Origin: Euperipatoides rowelli
Taxonomy: Eukaryota; Onychophora; Udeonychophora; Euonychophora; Peripatopsidae
Direction: 5' to 3' (one strand)
Assembly: GCA_003024985.2 (NCBI GenBank)
Contig: PXIH01S0000815.1
DNA length: 10,455 bases
The translations under genes were made by a program, and so were the position numbers. The notes beneath the pieces were generated by a model. That model had not been told where the DNA came from, did not search any database, and worked only from the letters and a program-made list of their open reading frames with translations. Positions within the stretch are counted from its first letter, which is position 1. Every line of letters begins with the position of its first letter. Positions 1 through 8,515 of the stretch are shown piece by piece.

Positions 1-1572
1 TAAAATTATTTTTTCTATATTTCTAATCGAAATTTAAAATTATAAAAAAATTGATTTTTGGTTTTTATTGTGGAGTGGTAGAATCCAAATTCTCTAAATT
101 TACAGAAAAGGGTTAAAGTTTTGAAAAAAAAAAAAACGAACAGAGAAAAAAAGTTACTTTCTTTGCATTAATATAAAATCCATAAAATTGAGATTATTCT
201 TGGGATTGAAGTTGAAATCAATTTTAAAAAGAAAAAAAAACCACATCAAAATACCGGAAGGCTTTTGTAAGTTATCTTTACGCAATAATGAGAACAAATT
301 GTTAACTCTTATTTTCAAAGTTTTTAATATTTCTTTCTTTCTTAAACATTCTTAGAGATTATACTGTATGTTTTAATGCAAATAAAAACTGTTGAAGGTT
401 TATTTTTAGCTTACTTGCATTTGTTCCGAGTTGCCTTTATAAAAACCGACTGAAAAAAAAAGGCTAATCTGAATCACTGATCTACATTCCGATTGGTCTG
501 TGAAGGAAACGGCTCACTGGCAGTCGCTGGTCTGACCCACTAACTGGAATCCAAACAAGATTTTTCTGGCAAAATTATAGACGTGGTGTCGCTTGCCAGT
601 TTGATATTTTGATATATATTGGTATAAAAGTAGAATTTTGATGAATTTATTGACCGAATATAACAAATTGATTAATTAAACAATCATTTTTTTTACATAA
701 ATACACACAAATCAATGAAGTTGAAATAGGCATTCAAAAATCACTTTAAAAACGAACACAATAAAAAAGTAAAGAACATTTTCTGAATCATTTTCTCCAA
801 CAAAGTTCTGAATCAAACAGTTAATTCGTTCAGGCCTCCACCAATTGGGACAAACACATATCACAAAAATCAGCAATGTAAGTCAATCATAGCAGACTTC
901 ACAAAAATCAACAAGGTGAAATAATCCATATCACAAAGACAATAATTCGTCCATCAAAGTATTTAATGAAATGACACTATCCAGGAATGAATCCTCCATT
1001 ACTGAAGACTTAACAGGACTCGCCACTATCATACGATAAGTAGGAATGATACTTTAAAAAATCCCAAAATTGACGGTCAAAAAGTTCACTCATTCAAACA
1101 TCTCTTTTCCGAGACAAAGAAACAGTCTTTACTATTAAGTAAATATAACATAAAAACATAACTGAAACATAAAAATGTAAATAAAATAAATAAAAACTAT
1201 TTACAACAAGCAGCCATAACAGTGGCGCTACATGCGTGAATCACCTCAAGTCTGCAATCAAAGGCTGGTATCAAGGGACACTAGATGAAGCTGCTAAGAT
1301 TACATCTCCATTTACAAGAACTTTGTTCAGTTATCTAATGATTGCCATTATTTACTCAAACCTCTGAGTGTCAACTTATTTTATATTTGCAATATTTGGA
1401 TGTTTGATATAAATTGCTAATAAGAATAAATTTTATTAAATCAAATTGCTTCAAAGTTTTACTTTGTCAGCACTCACCAATTGTAACATTTATTGACTAG
1501 ATAAATAAAGCTGGGAAGCGGGTAACCTCTGAAATTAAACTTCATTTTATATACAGTATCTTAGAAATCAGA

Positions 1573-1591
1573 GCTTACCTACCAGGTAAGC
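1573..1591. repeat. Perfect 8-bp hairpin containing donor-like sites on both strands
   Basis: GCTTACCT (1573-1580) and AGGTAAGC (1584-1591) are exact complements around ACC. The symmetry creates an AG|GTAAGC donor consensus on both strands. No open exon ends at it in a supportable frame. Confidence 0.7.
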
Positions 1592-2009
1592 CATGATGTT
1601 ATAAAATAAAAGGACTCTGATACCTTCTAAAAATTCCCCAGTAACTTGGCTGCTTTATTTAAATTATCCTCACCCATGCTTAAATAAAGCAGACCCTGGT
1701 ATGAGTCGGAATATCTTTTCAATCTACACACACAGTATTCACAAACATGTACCCTATCCCAGTATGTCTTCAATAGATCTAGATGTATATTTCAGAACAC
1801 TTTTTATTTTCAACTTATCTTTGCAATTTTTTCCTGATTCATTAATATTGAGAACTGGTATAAAGTACAGCACTTCTTCATATTTCTCATTCTAGGAAAA
1901 ATTGTGCTTTCTAAATATGAAAGAAAATTTAAAAAAAAATTGCAATGTGCTTCAAATGAGTGCAGAAATAACAAGTCCATGTGTCAGATACCAAACTATG
2001 GTAAGGCTT

Positions 2010-2880
2010 CGTCGGGTTGGTAATACTCCCCCTCATAGAGCTCTCCCTCCCCCTCTTTAGCTCTATTCTATCTTGAGAAGGTCTATTAGGTTCTAGTAAG
2101 CTAAATTAACATCCCAATATGATCTATTCTGTTATTTACATGACCTCAGGTCTCCGAAACTGGTGCTAGATAGCACTGGCATGGGAGTATAAATGATCAT
2201 AACAAATATAGAATTTAACTGTTGAGACGGGGGCCTTGTCCCCAAATTCTACAAGTTTCAGCCTTATGCCCAATTTTTATTTCTAAATTATGTGCACTAA
2301 ACATAAACTTATTATAAAGTCTAGACCTTAAGGAATGATAATATTTGCAGCTTACAATAGCACTCGTGCCATAGCAGTGCGCCTCTATATAACAAGCTAT
2401 GAATACAATCCTAATTCTTATTATCTCCACTACTAAGTGCATAAGGAACTCCTCGTTAAGGGAAGCAAGATCAAATGCACCTAGTTGCTACAGATCGGAA
2501 GAATATATTCCGGGGATAATTACCACATAAATATTAGATATTTAATACTAGCCCCTAGCTACACTTACATGTAAATGCCCGAATTGGAAATTACTAATCC
2601 AAACACATCTACATGTAGGATTCCATAGTCAGGAGCTTCCCCAAAGTTGTATTATTTACAGAAAAGGGGGCTATCATGTGCCAATTGCTGGTTATTAACT
2701 CAAATTCTCTAAATTAACCGGCACAACATAGCAAAAAGAAAGGTGACGCTAGCTAAATCCTCACTAAATTCCAACCCGACTTGGCCGACTAGGGATTAAG
2801 AGAGAGAATGGTTAGTTCTCTATTATCCCTGTCCCAGATAGAGAAGGGCAGGTACCACCACTGTCTCGCGATCACCCAGA
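2010..2880. repeat. Decayed repeat-like block of distinct composition, family unknown
   Basis: This block is richer in G+C and has fewer homopolymers than its flanks. GTCGGGTTGG at 2011-2020 recurs inverted as CCAACCCGAC at 2771-2780, and an imperfect dyad lies at 2791-2830 (AGGGATTAAG...ATTATCCCT). A minus-strand frame at 2215-2442 is open for 75 codons without any recognisable domain. This could be an old DNA transposon or unclassified repeat; the terminal inverted 10-mer alone does not prove it. Confidence 0.3.
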
Positions 2881-4544
2881 AAGACATCTGAAATAAAATA
2901 ATGTGATATGCATTTCAATTTTAAGTTCCAACACACACAAAGAAGTTTACAATTTAGCAAACTTTCATATTTATTTACTTATAAAGTGAAATAACAAATT
3001 CATTTCCCATGATTAAAATTACAGCTGATTTTCTCAACGATTAAGTTATAGATGACCAGATGAAATTTACATTAAAATTTAAAGATAAAGAAAGAGAGAA
3101 ATGAGATTTGGGCATAGCCAATCGGGTCTGGGGTAAAGGATGGGAAAATTTAATAAAGATTTTTCATTATCTAAATTGTTCATAGGTTTAATTCAGTCTA
3201 TATGAGATGAGGCCAGAAAGTTCTTAATCGCATTCTGAAAGTCATTCAAGTGCTCACAATTCTGGAAACTGGGAATTTATTGCTAGAAACAATTTATGGT
3301 TAAGTAATTTGTTGATGGGGTTCACCAATGCTATGATGCTGGTTCGGTTACTGCAAAACTATCTTCAACGGGTAACTAATGACTAAGGCGAAGTGGAAGT
3401 ACACACACCCCAAATTAATTAGGAGACATGTTTTGACTCGGCCGAGAAAATTTGATGAACATCTCCAGCAATTATTTGGAGAATGTTACTTGACAAATTA
3501 AAAAAAAAAAAATTGTCCCCATCACCTAGATTTCAGCTCTGCAGTTCCTTTTGTATTCGGTGGTTGTCAGGAGCGTTTATACAGGAGTTTAATTAGTGCT
3601 GATAGGTTGCTACAACCTGTCATCTGCTAGTATATAGATTAGGAGATATCACTTTTGTAGAGGCTCCACTAAGTGAGGGAAACTGTAATTATTTTATAGC
3701 AACAATGAAGAAAATTATAGGAGTATAATTTAAAGGTTTTTATAAATTAGATTTTAAGTATAGTTCATAAGAACTTAGAATTATATAGGTGTGTATTGTT
3801 CTTTTTAGTTTGTCTATATATTTTCAAATCCCATGTTCTATTTTTTTGTTCTTTTGTTGCAGGGCTAGGGCAATTGGATTGGCTATGTGGTTGGCCATGC
3901 CCAGGAAAGCCAATAGAGGCAGAGAGGAGATAACCTTAACAACATACATACAGTATATAAAATATACATTTATAGAATAAAATATACATGTACACTCATG
4001 AAAAAATTAACTAGAATCATAACCTTCTTACCTGCAATTCAGACAGATTCAAAAAAATTTACATACATTTGCCAAAAATTTATAAGAAACACAAAATTAT
4101 AATAGCTTGTAGAATACAATATTTAGGAATAAATCAAGATTGTTCTGTGATTTGTGACACATGCCTTTGTGCATTGAAATTTTTTTTCACTGCAAGCATC
4201 TTTAATAAAAAGTTTACTATTGAGTGAAATTATGACATGACACAAAGTAATTATCTGAATTTAAGGTCATGGAAAATAATTTTTGTCATTCATTTCCGCT
4301 TTCACAATAAACCATATTTTCATATATGACAAATGTAATTATTTATCAGGATAGTTAAAAGCTAACAAGGTGACCAATAAGTAGCAGGAGCAAATGAAGC
4401 AACACATCAAAGTTGTGCCCAAGGTGTACTGATTTTAAGAGAGAATGTACACCTCAAAAAGTGTAGGCTTCTGTGAAAAGAAATCTGGAACTTATCAAAA
4501 ACTAATTCTTATCCATATCACACATGAACAAATATTTGAGAATT

Positions 4545-4564
4545 AACAAACAAACAAACAAAAA
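4545..4564. repeat. (AAAC)n microsatellite next to the exon donor
   Basis: Four to five AAAC units. On the transcribed (minus) strand this is a TTTG repeat that begins only about 6 nt after the GTAATA donor of the 4571-4754 exon, a position where U-rich elements can aid donor use. Confidence 0.85.
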
Positions 4565-4570
4565 TATTAC

Positions 4571-4754
4571 CTTAGTGTTTTAACACATTTCACAGGATTC
4601 TCACGTATGTCCCAAACTTTGATATAAGACATAGATACGCTGAATGCCAACTTATTATAATCTGAATAACGGACAACTATAACGTTGTTCGGATGACCAC
4701 CTAAACTTTGAATTTCCTGGCCTCTGTTTAAGTCCCAAATTTTTACTGTGCGAT
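4571..4754 (-). CDS. Kif21: KIF21-type kinesin, internal exon: WD40 blades 1-2
   Basis: This is the third KIF21 exon. The minus-strand acceptor is a TTTCTTTCACGTAG tract, with exon start at 4754; the donor is CTAAG|GTAATA after 4571. The 184 nt are two bases, 60 codons and two bases. It encodes [17 protein letters not shown], the end of blade 1 with the terminal WD dipeptide. A full blade 2 follows, from [12 protein letters not shown] to [11 protein letters not shown], ending in [12 protein letters not shown] and SYIKVWDIR are characteristic of KIF21A/B WD40 domains rather than generic WD repeats, so the family call is firm. The downstream exon should continue with a serine-rich or glycine-rich loop and more blades; none was recognised in 1-4570. 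An apparent methionine start at 4785 lies in the intron and is not real. Confidence 0.95.
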
Positions 4755-4820
4755 CTACGTGAAAGAAAAAAAAAAACTTAATCATTAAAATGCAACTTTA
4801 TACGGAAAAATTTATAAGAA

Positions 4821-4840
4821 AAATAAATAAATGAATGAAT
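4821..4840. repeat. (AAAT)n/(GAAT)n microsatellite
   Basis: AAATAAATAAAT followed by GAATGAAT, a compound tetranucleotide repeat in the intron just upstream of the 4571-4754 exon on the minus strand. Confidence 0.8.
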
Positions 4841-5135
4841 AGATAAAGCAAATATCTATCCAAATGCACCTTGATATTAATGTTATAAAATGTATTATTG
4901 GTGTTAAATGACTTATTCAGGCTTTATTTATTTAATTATCAACATCCACTTGCGATTGTTGAAGCCTGCATATCATATTGTTCTCATATAGAGTAAAGTA
5001 TATACCAATCACTGAGTAGTATTAATTTTAATATAATTTGTTGAAATGATTGTTGATACTCCGTTTGCTTAGTGATTAGTGAAACTGTTGGAAAGCAAAA
5101 GACTCTGTATATCACCAACCAGACCAGGAATTGAA

Positions 5136-5149
5136 ACACACACACACAC
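5136..5149. repeat. (CA)n microsatellite
   Basis: A short run of CA dinucleotides (ACACACACACACACC) in intron DNA before the retroelement. Confidence 0.9.
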
Positions 5150-5534
5150 CCTGTATATTATAATAATTGGTTTAACTTATCAATGATATAACTGCATGAT
5201 TTATGGCAGTAAATTGTTAGTCCATTTCTGATTTATTATAGTTGACAAAAATAATTTTAAGAGATACTTTATGATAACTTGTTAAGGATATTCTTTTAAA
5301 TTAGTAAATGCTGGATCAGATAAATTAAAAAGGATTATCTAAATCCATAAAACAACTAATTATTCAACTTTCTTATATTAATCATTGGCAATCTAAACAA
5401 TCTCTCATTGGCATTTCTGGTTATTCTATGATAGAGACATGGAGAGCGTGTTTGTATGTATATAGGGATTGTACACATACTACAGTATATGGAGATACCG
5501 AGTGTTAGGGAAAGAAGAAATAGGGTTGAGGGGG

Positions 5535-6750
5535 GTATGTGAGAATTTGTGTGATATAAAAAAGGGGGGGGGATGGTTGCATGTGATCTACATTTAAAGT
5601 GGGTGCATCTGAAATGTGTTTGGGTGGGAAAGGGAAGTAGGTTTTGGGTATGTGAGGAGTGTGTAGTTGAAATGATGCAGGTTAAAATAATAAGAAATAG
5701 AATGGAAGCAAATGGTAGAGAAATGGAAGGGATGAGAAATGAGTTCGGGAGATTGAAGGGTGAGATGGGAAAAATATTGGTTATGATAAAATATATGAGT
5801 ATAGGGACTATTAATGTAGACCAGGGTGATAAAGAAAATAGGGAAAAAATAAAAGTGAGATAGATAATAAGGTAGAAAATTTAGAAAATAGAATAAGACA
5901 GGTAGAAAGGGATATGAATGAGTTGATCAATAATTGAGAGAAAGGGGTGAACGAGATAGACGAGAATATGGTAACTATGGAAGAGAATAGCTTTGGGATT
6001 GTGAGTGTGGAGAATAGGGAATATGAAATTGGTGAATTTGATTCAGATGGTGGTGATTCAGATGGCTATGAGGTAGTGGATGAAATGGGAGAATTGAGTG
6101 TAAATAGTGAGAAAATTGAAAATGATAGGGATGGAAAGGGGAGAGACAGGGAAGTGATCAGGAGTGAAGATGATGGAGGGAGAGAGCGGGAGGAGAGGAG
6201 GGTGGATGGGGTAGGGGAAATGGAAAAAATATGGATAGTGGCAAAATACTTATAGGGAATTCTTGTATAAGGGGAGTGGGAAATGTATGGAATAAGGAGG
6301 ATATTTGGGGTAGATGTAGAATTTCATTAGGGGGGGGGGGAATCATGAACATTAGAAGGGTTATAGAAAAAAGTGTGAAAAAGGAACAAACAATATTAGG
6401 AGGGACAAATAATTTGGAAACTATGGCTGAAGAAGAAATGATAAAGGGAATAAGGGGATTAATTGAAACAGCAAAGAAATATGAAAGTGGGTAAATATGA
6501 CAGCAATACTACTACCAAGATATGATCGAAGTGATAAATGGAATATTAAGATAGAAAGGGTAAATGAGGGATTGAGAAAAATATGTGAGGAAAAAGGGTA
6601 GGGTTTAGCAATTTAGGACATACATTTTATAATAAAAATTTATATAAGATGGATGGGCTGCATTTAAATAGAGAGGACAAATACATATTGGGGAATAGTA
6701 TAAAAGAAATTAGTAGAGTAAGAAAAATGGGTAGGAAAAGATTGGCTTAA
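5535..6750 (+). pseudogene. Broken ORF1 of CR1-like element: PHD finger, coiled coil, acidic linker, SGNH esterase
   Basis: Frame 3 at 5538-5552 gives C-x3-C. After a nine-G run the reading moves to frame 2 (5573), giving C-D-x-H-x-x-W-x-H-x-x-C and later W-V-C-E-E-C, a PHD finger whose fourth ligand is His, not Cys. A coiled coil (RNRMEANGREMEGMRNE) runs to a TAG at 5861, and the same character resumes in frame 1 (5863 on: VENLENRIRQVERDMNEL) with an in-frame TGA at 5935. A DSDGGDSDG acidic stretch follows. The esterase is in frame 3 from 6231: LIGNSCIRGVG carries the nucleophile Ser at 6261-6263 with Asn in place of the usual Asp of GDS, then SLGGGG, then GGTNN at 6399-6413. Frame 2 continues with LLPRYDR (from 6497), and frame 1 ends with DGLHLN, whose Asp (6652) and His (6661) are the expected catalytic pair. 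All the esterase blocks are in the right order, so the domain call is strong despite the breaks. Confidence 0.72.
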
Positions 6751-7008
6751 TGAAATTAAAGAAATTAAAATTTGGGATGAGAGGATAAGTGTTGTGAATC
6801 AGATTATAATCTTTTAACAATTACGTTAGGGGAGGTCGGACGGATAATGAGAAAAGGAATGAAGAAAATTTTGAAAGGATGGGACATTAAGGGCAAGAGA
6901 AAGTTAGATAGGTTTAGTGAGGATCTGAATGAAAAATTAAAAGCAGGGGAAGGGATAGAGTATGGGAAGTTGATGGAGTTAATGAAAGAATGTGCTGATA
7001 ATAGATAA
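6731..7008 (+). pseudogene. Fragment of LINE ORF2: end of AP-type endonuclease and following linker
   Basis: Frame 2 reads VGKDWLNEIKEIKIWDE (6731-6781). After a slip near 6797 frame 1 gives ESDYNLLTITLGEVGR, open to a TAA at 7006-7008. In LINE endonucleases this is the last part of the domain, ending in the SDH signature whose His is catalytic; here it reads SDY (6799-6807), one CAT-to-TAT change. The next section, KRKLDRFSEDLNEKL followed by YGKLMELMKECA, has the look of the helical linker before reverse transcriptase in CR1/Jockey-type ORF2. The bulk of the endonuclease, which should lie between the esterase and this point, is missing. There is no ATG, so this is a remnant only. Assignment rests on motif memory, not on a search. 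Confidence 0.6.
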
Positions 7009-7102
7009 GGGTAAGAGATCGGGAAGAAGGGGTAATCATTGAAAAGAATGTAATAGAGAAATAAAAGGGATATTTTTCTAGTATAGCTTTTAATAAATGT
7101 AG

Positions 7103-7128
7103 ATAAATCGTATGGCGCTGCGATTTAT
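7103..7128. repeat. Hairpin at the right end of the retroelement block
   Basis: ATAAATCG (7103-7110) and CGATTTAT (7121-7128) are exact complements around a 10-nt GC-containing loop. It lies just past the end of the purine-rich block. It is not GC-stable enough to call an RNA gene. Confidence 0.7.
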
Positions 7129-7278
7129 TACGTAAGCAAAAATATTATTGTATTTATATTCACCGTATACAAATAATTTTTACTTTTAGTTGCCTACATC
7201 AATTTTTGAAAGCTTCTTACTGATATTCTTTATTTAAATATGTTTACTTAATTTATAAATATGATTATATAAAAGTAG

Positions 7279-7407
7279 ATCAACCAGTCTGTGCATGCAT
7301 ATTCATCCATAATTACGGTGCCATCAGAAGAAGATGATCCGACACTATTGTCCCTTGCCAGGGGGAATTGTATAGTTAAAATATATTCACCATTCATAAT
7401 GAGTTAA
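7279..7407 (+). other. GC-richer island, open on both strands, coding status unknown
   Basis: Plus strand: 42 codons open from 7279 to a TAA at 7405, including TVPSEEDDPTLLSLARG. Minus strand: about 50 codons open from an ATG at 7397, including ARDNSVGSSSSDGTVIMDEY. Both read like protein and neither is recognised. KIF21 splicing phases do not need an exon here. A fragment of a dispersed repeat or of a transposon gene is the simplest reading. Confidence 0.25.
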
Positions 7408-7886
7408 ATTAAGTCTCTAGTTATTAAAAATAATAAACAAAGAATAATTGACAGATCCATAGATAACGTACTGTAGGTTGTTTCTAATCTATGCAATGAA
7501 AGAATGCTCATTACATGCTGTTTGCATAGGATCACATCACAAAATAAGCTGACCCAATGAATTGTTCCTAGTGACCTCTGACCTAAGTAGAAATATTTAA
7601 TTTCATTTCTTAATAACTTTTATTTTTTTTTAACCAAGTGGAAATTTTTTTTAATCATTTTCTTTCAAGTGAAATCATAAAAAAAAAATCCAATTTGTGT
7701 GACCTTTAATCACTAATATTTTTTATCAATTTATATCAAGTTTTATAGAAGTTTAAATGAGTAACTATTAAAAGTCAATATACAGGCTGAAGCCACTCCT
7801 GTAGGTAAAGACAAAATTAAAACATTCGTGTAAATTTTACATTAATAATAAATAAATAGCATAATTAAAAAAATTGTGTAACTAAC

Positions 7887-8029
7887 CTTTAGAGCTGCTG
7901 AATAATTTATCTTCAGTAGCTGCTACTGACAGCACAGGTTTGGAGTGTCCTTCAGCTACATGCGTACAATAAAGAGGTGAAGTCTTGCTGGTATTGTGTT
8001 TACCAGTGAACGCATTGATAAGGCCTGAA
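7887..8029 (-). CDS. Kif21: KIF21-type kinesin, internal exon: start of the WD40 domain (blade 1)
   Basis: This is the second KIF21 exon in the window. The minus-strand acceptor is TTCTTTCTCCAG, with exon start at 8029; the donor is AAAG|GTTAGT after 7887. The 143 nt are one base, 47 codons and one base. The peptide opens with SGLINAFTGKHN, which corresponds to the GIINPF-type segment of KIF21 proteins. It then runs into the first WD40 blade: AEGHSKPVLSVAATEDKLF, with the GH dipeptide about 23 residues in and the S-S-S-K(D) turn at the end. The Asp codon of the KDRT motif is split between this exon (G) and the next one (AT), and the joined reading K-D-R-T-V-K-I-W-D is a classical WD40 d-strand. 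The WD40 propeller of KIF21 is a protein-binding and microtubule-binding module in the known family. A second AG acceptor lies 16 nt upstream at 8046 but would shift the frame. Confidence 0.93.
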
Positions 8030-8139
8030 CTGGAGAAAGAATTGACTGGAGTTAAAAAAACAATACAATTTGATATATGTCTGAAGAAGTTATTGAATAT
8101 CAAACAAAAGAATAGAAGTTTTTAACACAAGTAGGCTAC
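8030..8139 (-). other. KIF21 intron, 110 nt, phase 2
   Basis: A short intron between the linker exon and the first WD40 exon. On the minus strand it starts GTAGCC (8139) and ends TCTTTCTCCAG (8030). A T-rich tract lies at about 8063-8049, followed by a first candidate acceptor ending at 8046, then a second pyrimidine tract and the acceptor used here. Only the proximal acceptor (exon start 8029) keeps the WD40 frame open with the upstream exon. Confidence 0.85.
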
Positions 8140-8403
8140 CTGACATTAAGACTTGTATCAGAATGACTGCTAACTGTCAGGCGTGAAAACACATTCTCAT
8201 CTCTGTCTCGTTCTTTACGTCGAACAGGTGGAGAGCCAGGAGGAGTAATATCAGGTGTTATGTCAATTACATTCTGAGGTGGCATAGGTTTGATTCCAAG
8301 ATCACCGGAACTCACAGCAATATTATTCTTGCGACCAAAGACAGGCGAAGCATCGGGTTTCTTGCGAATTGGAAGAACGGTACAACTAGGAGCACTTGAA
8401 GGT
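8140..8403 (-). CDS. Kif21: KIF21-type kinesin, internal exon: Pro/Ser-rich linker before the WD40 domain
   Basis: This is an internal exon of a kinesin-4 family motor of the KIF21A/B type, a microtubule motor that restrains microtubule growth in neurons and other cells (family knowledge). On the minus strand a TTTTTGTAG acceptor precedes base 8403 and an AG|GTAGCC donor follows base 8140. The 264 nt comprise one phase-completing base, 87 open codons and two bases. The peptide is low-complexity and looks disordered: an N-terminal PSSAPSC, a basic PIRKKP, then a run with TP and SP sites (DITPDITPPGSPPVRR), then a charged KERDRDENVFSRLTVSS. The PPGSPP...ENVFSRLTV stretch matches, from memory, the segment just before the WD40 domain in vertebrate KIF21A/B. 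The TP/SP sites could be targets of proline-directed kinases; that is inference. The split serine codon (AG + T) joins it to the next exon, which confirms the frame. Confidence 0.85.
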
Positions 8404-8515
8404 CTACAAAAATGATTTTATATAGTCTAGGAGATACAATAAACATTAATTTGAATAAATGATATGGTAAAAGTATCTTCACATAGCTGCAAACCTTACA
8501 ATGTCTAAATTAGGA

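Larger units (their letters stand above)
1..4570 (-). other. KIF21 downstream intron (partial), no coding exon recognised
   Basis: On the minus strand, everything after the GTAATA donor at 4570 to the window edge reads as one intron of at least 4570 nt. I looked for the expected later WD40 segments (GH...WD patterns, MWDL-type motifs) and saw none, though a short diverged exon could be missed. By sub-region: 1-480 is A/T homopolymer-rich; 480-600 is a GC-richer patch with a 7-bp inverted repeat (516-522 with 594-600); 720-1200 is A-rich with a short 12-nt direct repeat (861, 899); 1560-1600 has a perfect 8-bp hairpin; about 2010-2880 is a decayed repeat-like block; 3840-3930 is a GC-richer exon-like patch after a strong acceptor on the plus strand; the rest is ordinary AT-rich sequence. 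Confidence 0.6.
5430..7080 (+). mobile_element. Decayed CR1-like non-LTR retrotransposon (LINE), internally deleted and 3'-truncated
   Basis: A purine-rich plus strand (A and G dominate from about 5500 to 7070) sets this block apart from the flanking DNA. Reading across frames gives, in order, a PHD finger (5538-5662), coiled coil (about 5670-5960), acidic linker (about 5990-6230), SGNH esterase (6243-6690) and the C-terminal end of an AP-type endonuclease plus the start of the linker to reverse transcriptase (about 6731-7008). PHD and esterase together in ORF1 is a known feature of CR1-like LINEs. Frame changes at A- and G-runs (near 5564-5572, 5840-5860, 6224-6229, 6490-6497, 6593-6600) and several stops show it is dead. 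No reverse transcriptase follows. Boundaries are set by composition only; no target-site duplication or tail repeat was identified. It lies antisense in a KIF21 intron. Confidence 0.7.
4755..7886 (-). other. KIF21 intron, 3132 nt, phase 1, hosting a CR1-like retroelement remnant
   Basis: The intron between the two WD40 exons begins GTTAGT at 7886 and ends CACGTAG at 4755 on the minus strand. Its middle (about 5430-7080) is a decayed non-LTR retroelement in the opposite orientation, described separately. About 4760-5430 is AT-rich DNA with short (AAAT)/(GAAT) and CA microsatellites. About 7080-7880 holds a hairpin (7103-7128), a GC-richer island (7279-7407) and A/T homopolymer stretches around 7620-7690. 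No KIF21 exon is expected here, because the flanking phases join perfectly without one. Confidence 0.85.

Noticed and set aside
1573-1591. Strong donor consensus on the minus strand as the end of a further KIF21 exon
   Set aside because: The upstream minus-strand sequence has stops or no WD40-like reading in all frames; the site is explained by a hairpin.
1701-1895. 64-codon plus-strand open frame
   Set aside because: Composition is that of translated AT-rich intron (Ser/Phe/Ile/Tyr); no family signal, no splice or promoter support.
2215-2442. 75-codon minus-strand open frame
   Set aside because: No domain, no splice context and repeat-like surroundings; likely chance in a block with fewer stops.
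4755-4785. Methionine start of the WD40 frame at 4785
   Set aside because: The residues before VDRTVKIW translate the poly-T tract and TAG acceptor of the intron. The true codon is a split Asp joined to the exon at 7887-8029.
6158-6352. Minus-strand open frame rich in Pro, Leu and Ser
   Set aside because: It is the antisense shadow of the purine-rich retroelement; a pyrimidine-rich strand naturally reads Pro/Ser/Leu and lacks stops.
5535-7080. An intact host gene for a PHD-SGNH protein
   Set aside because: At least four frame changes and several internal stops, a ligand change, and a following endonuclease remnant all point to a dead retroelement.
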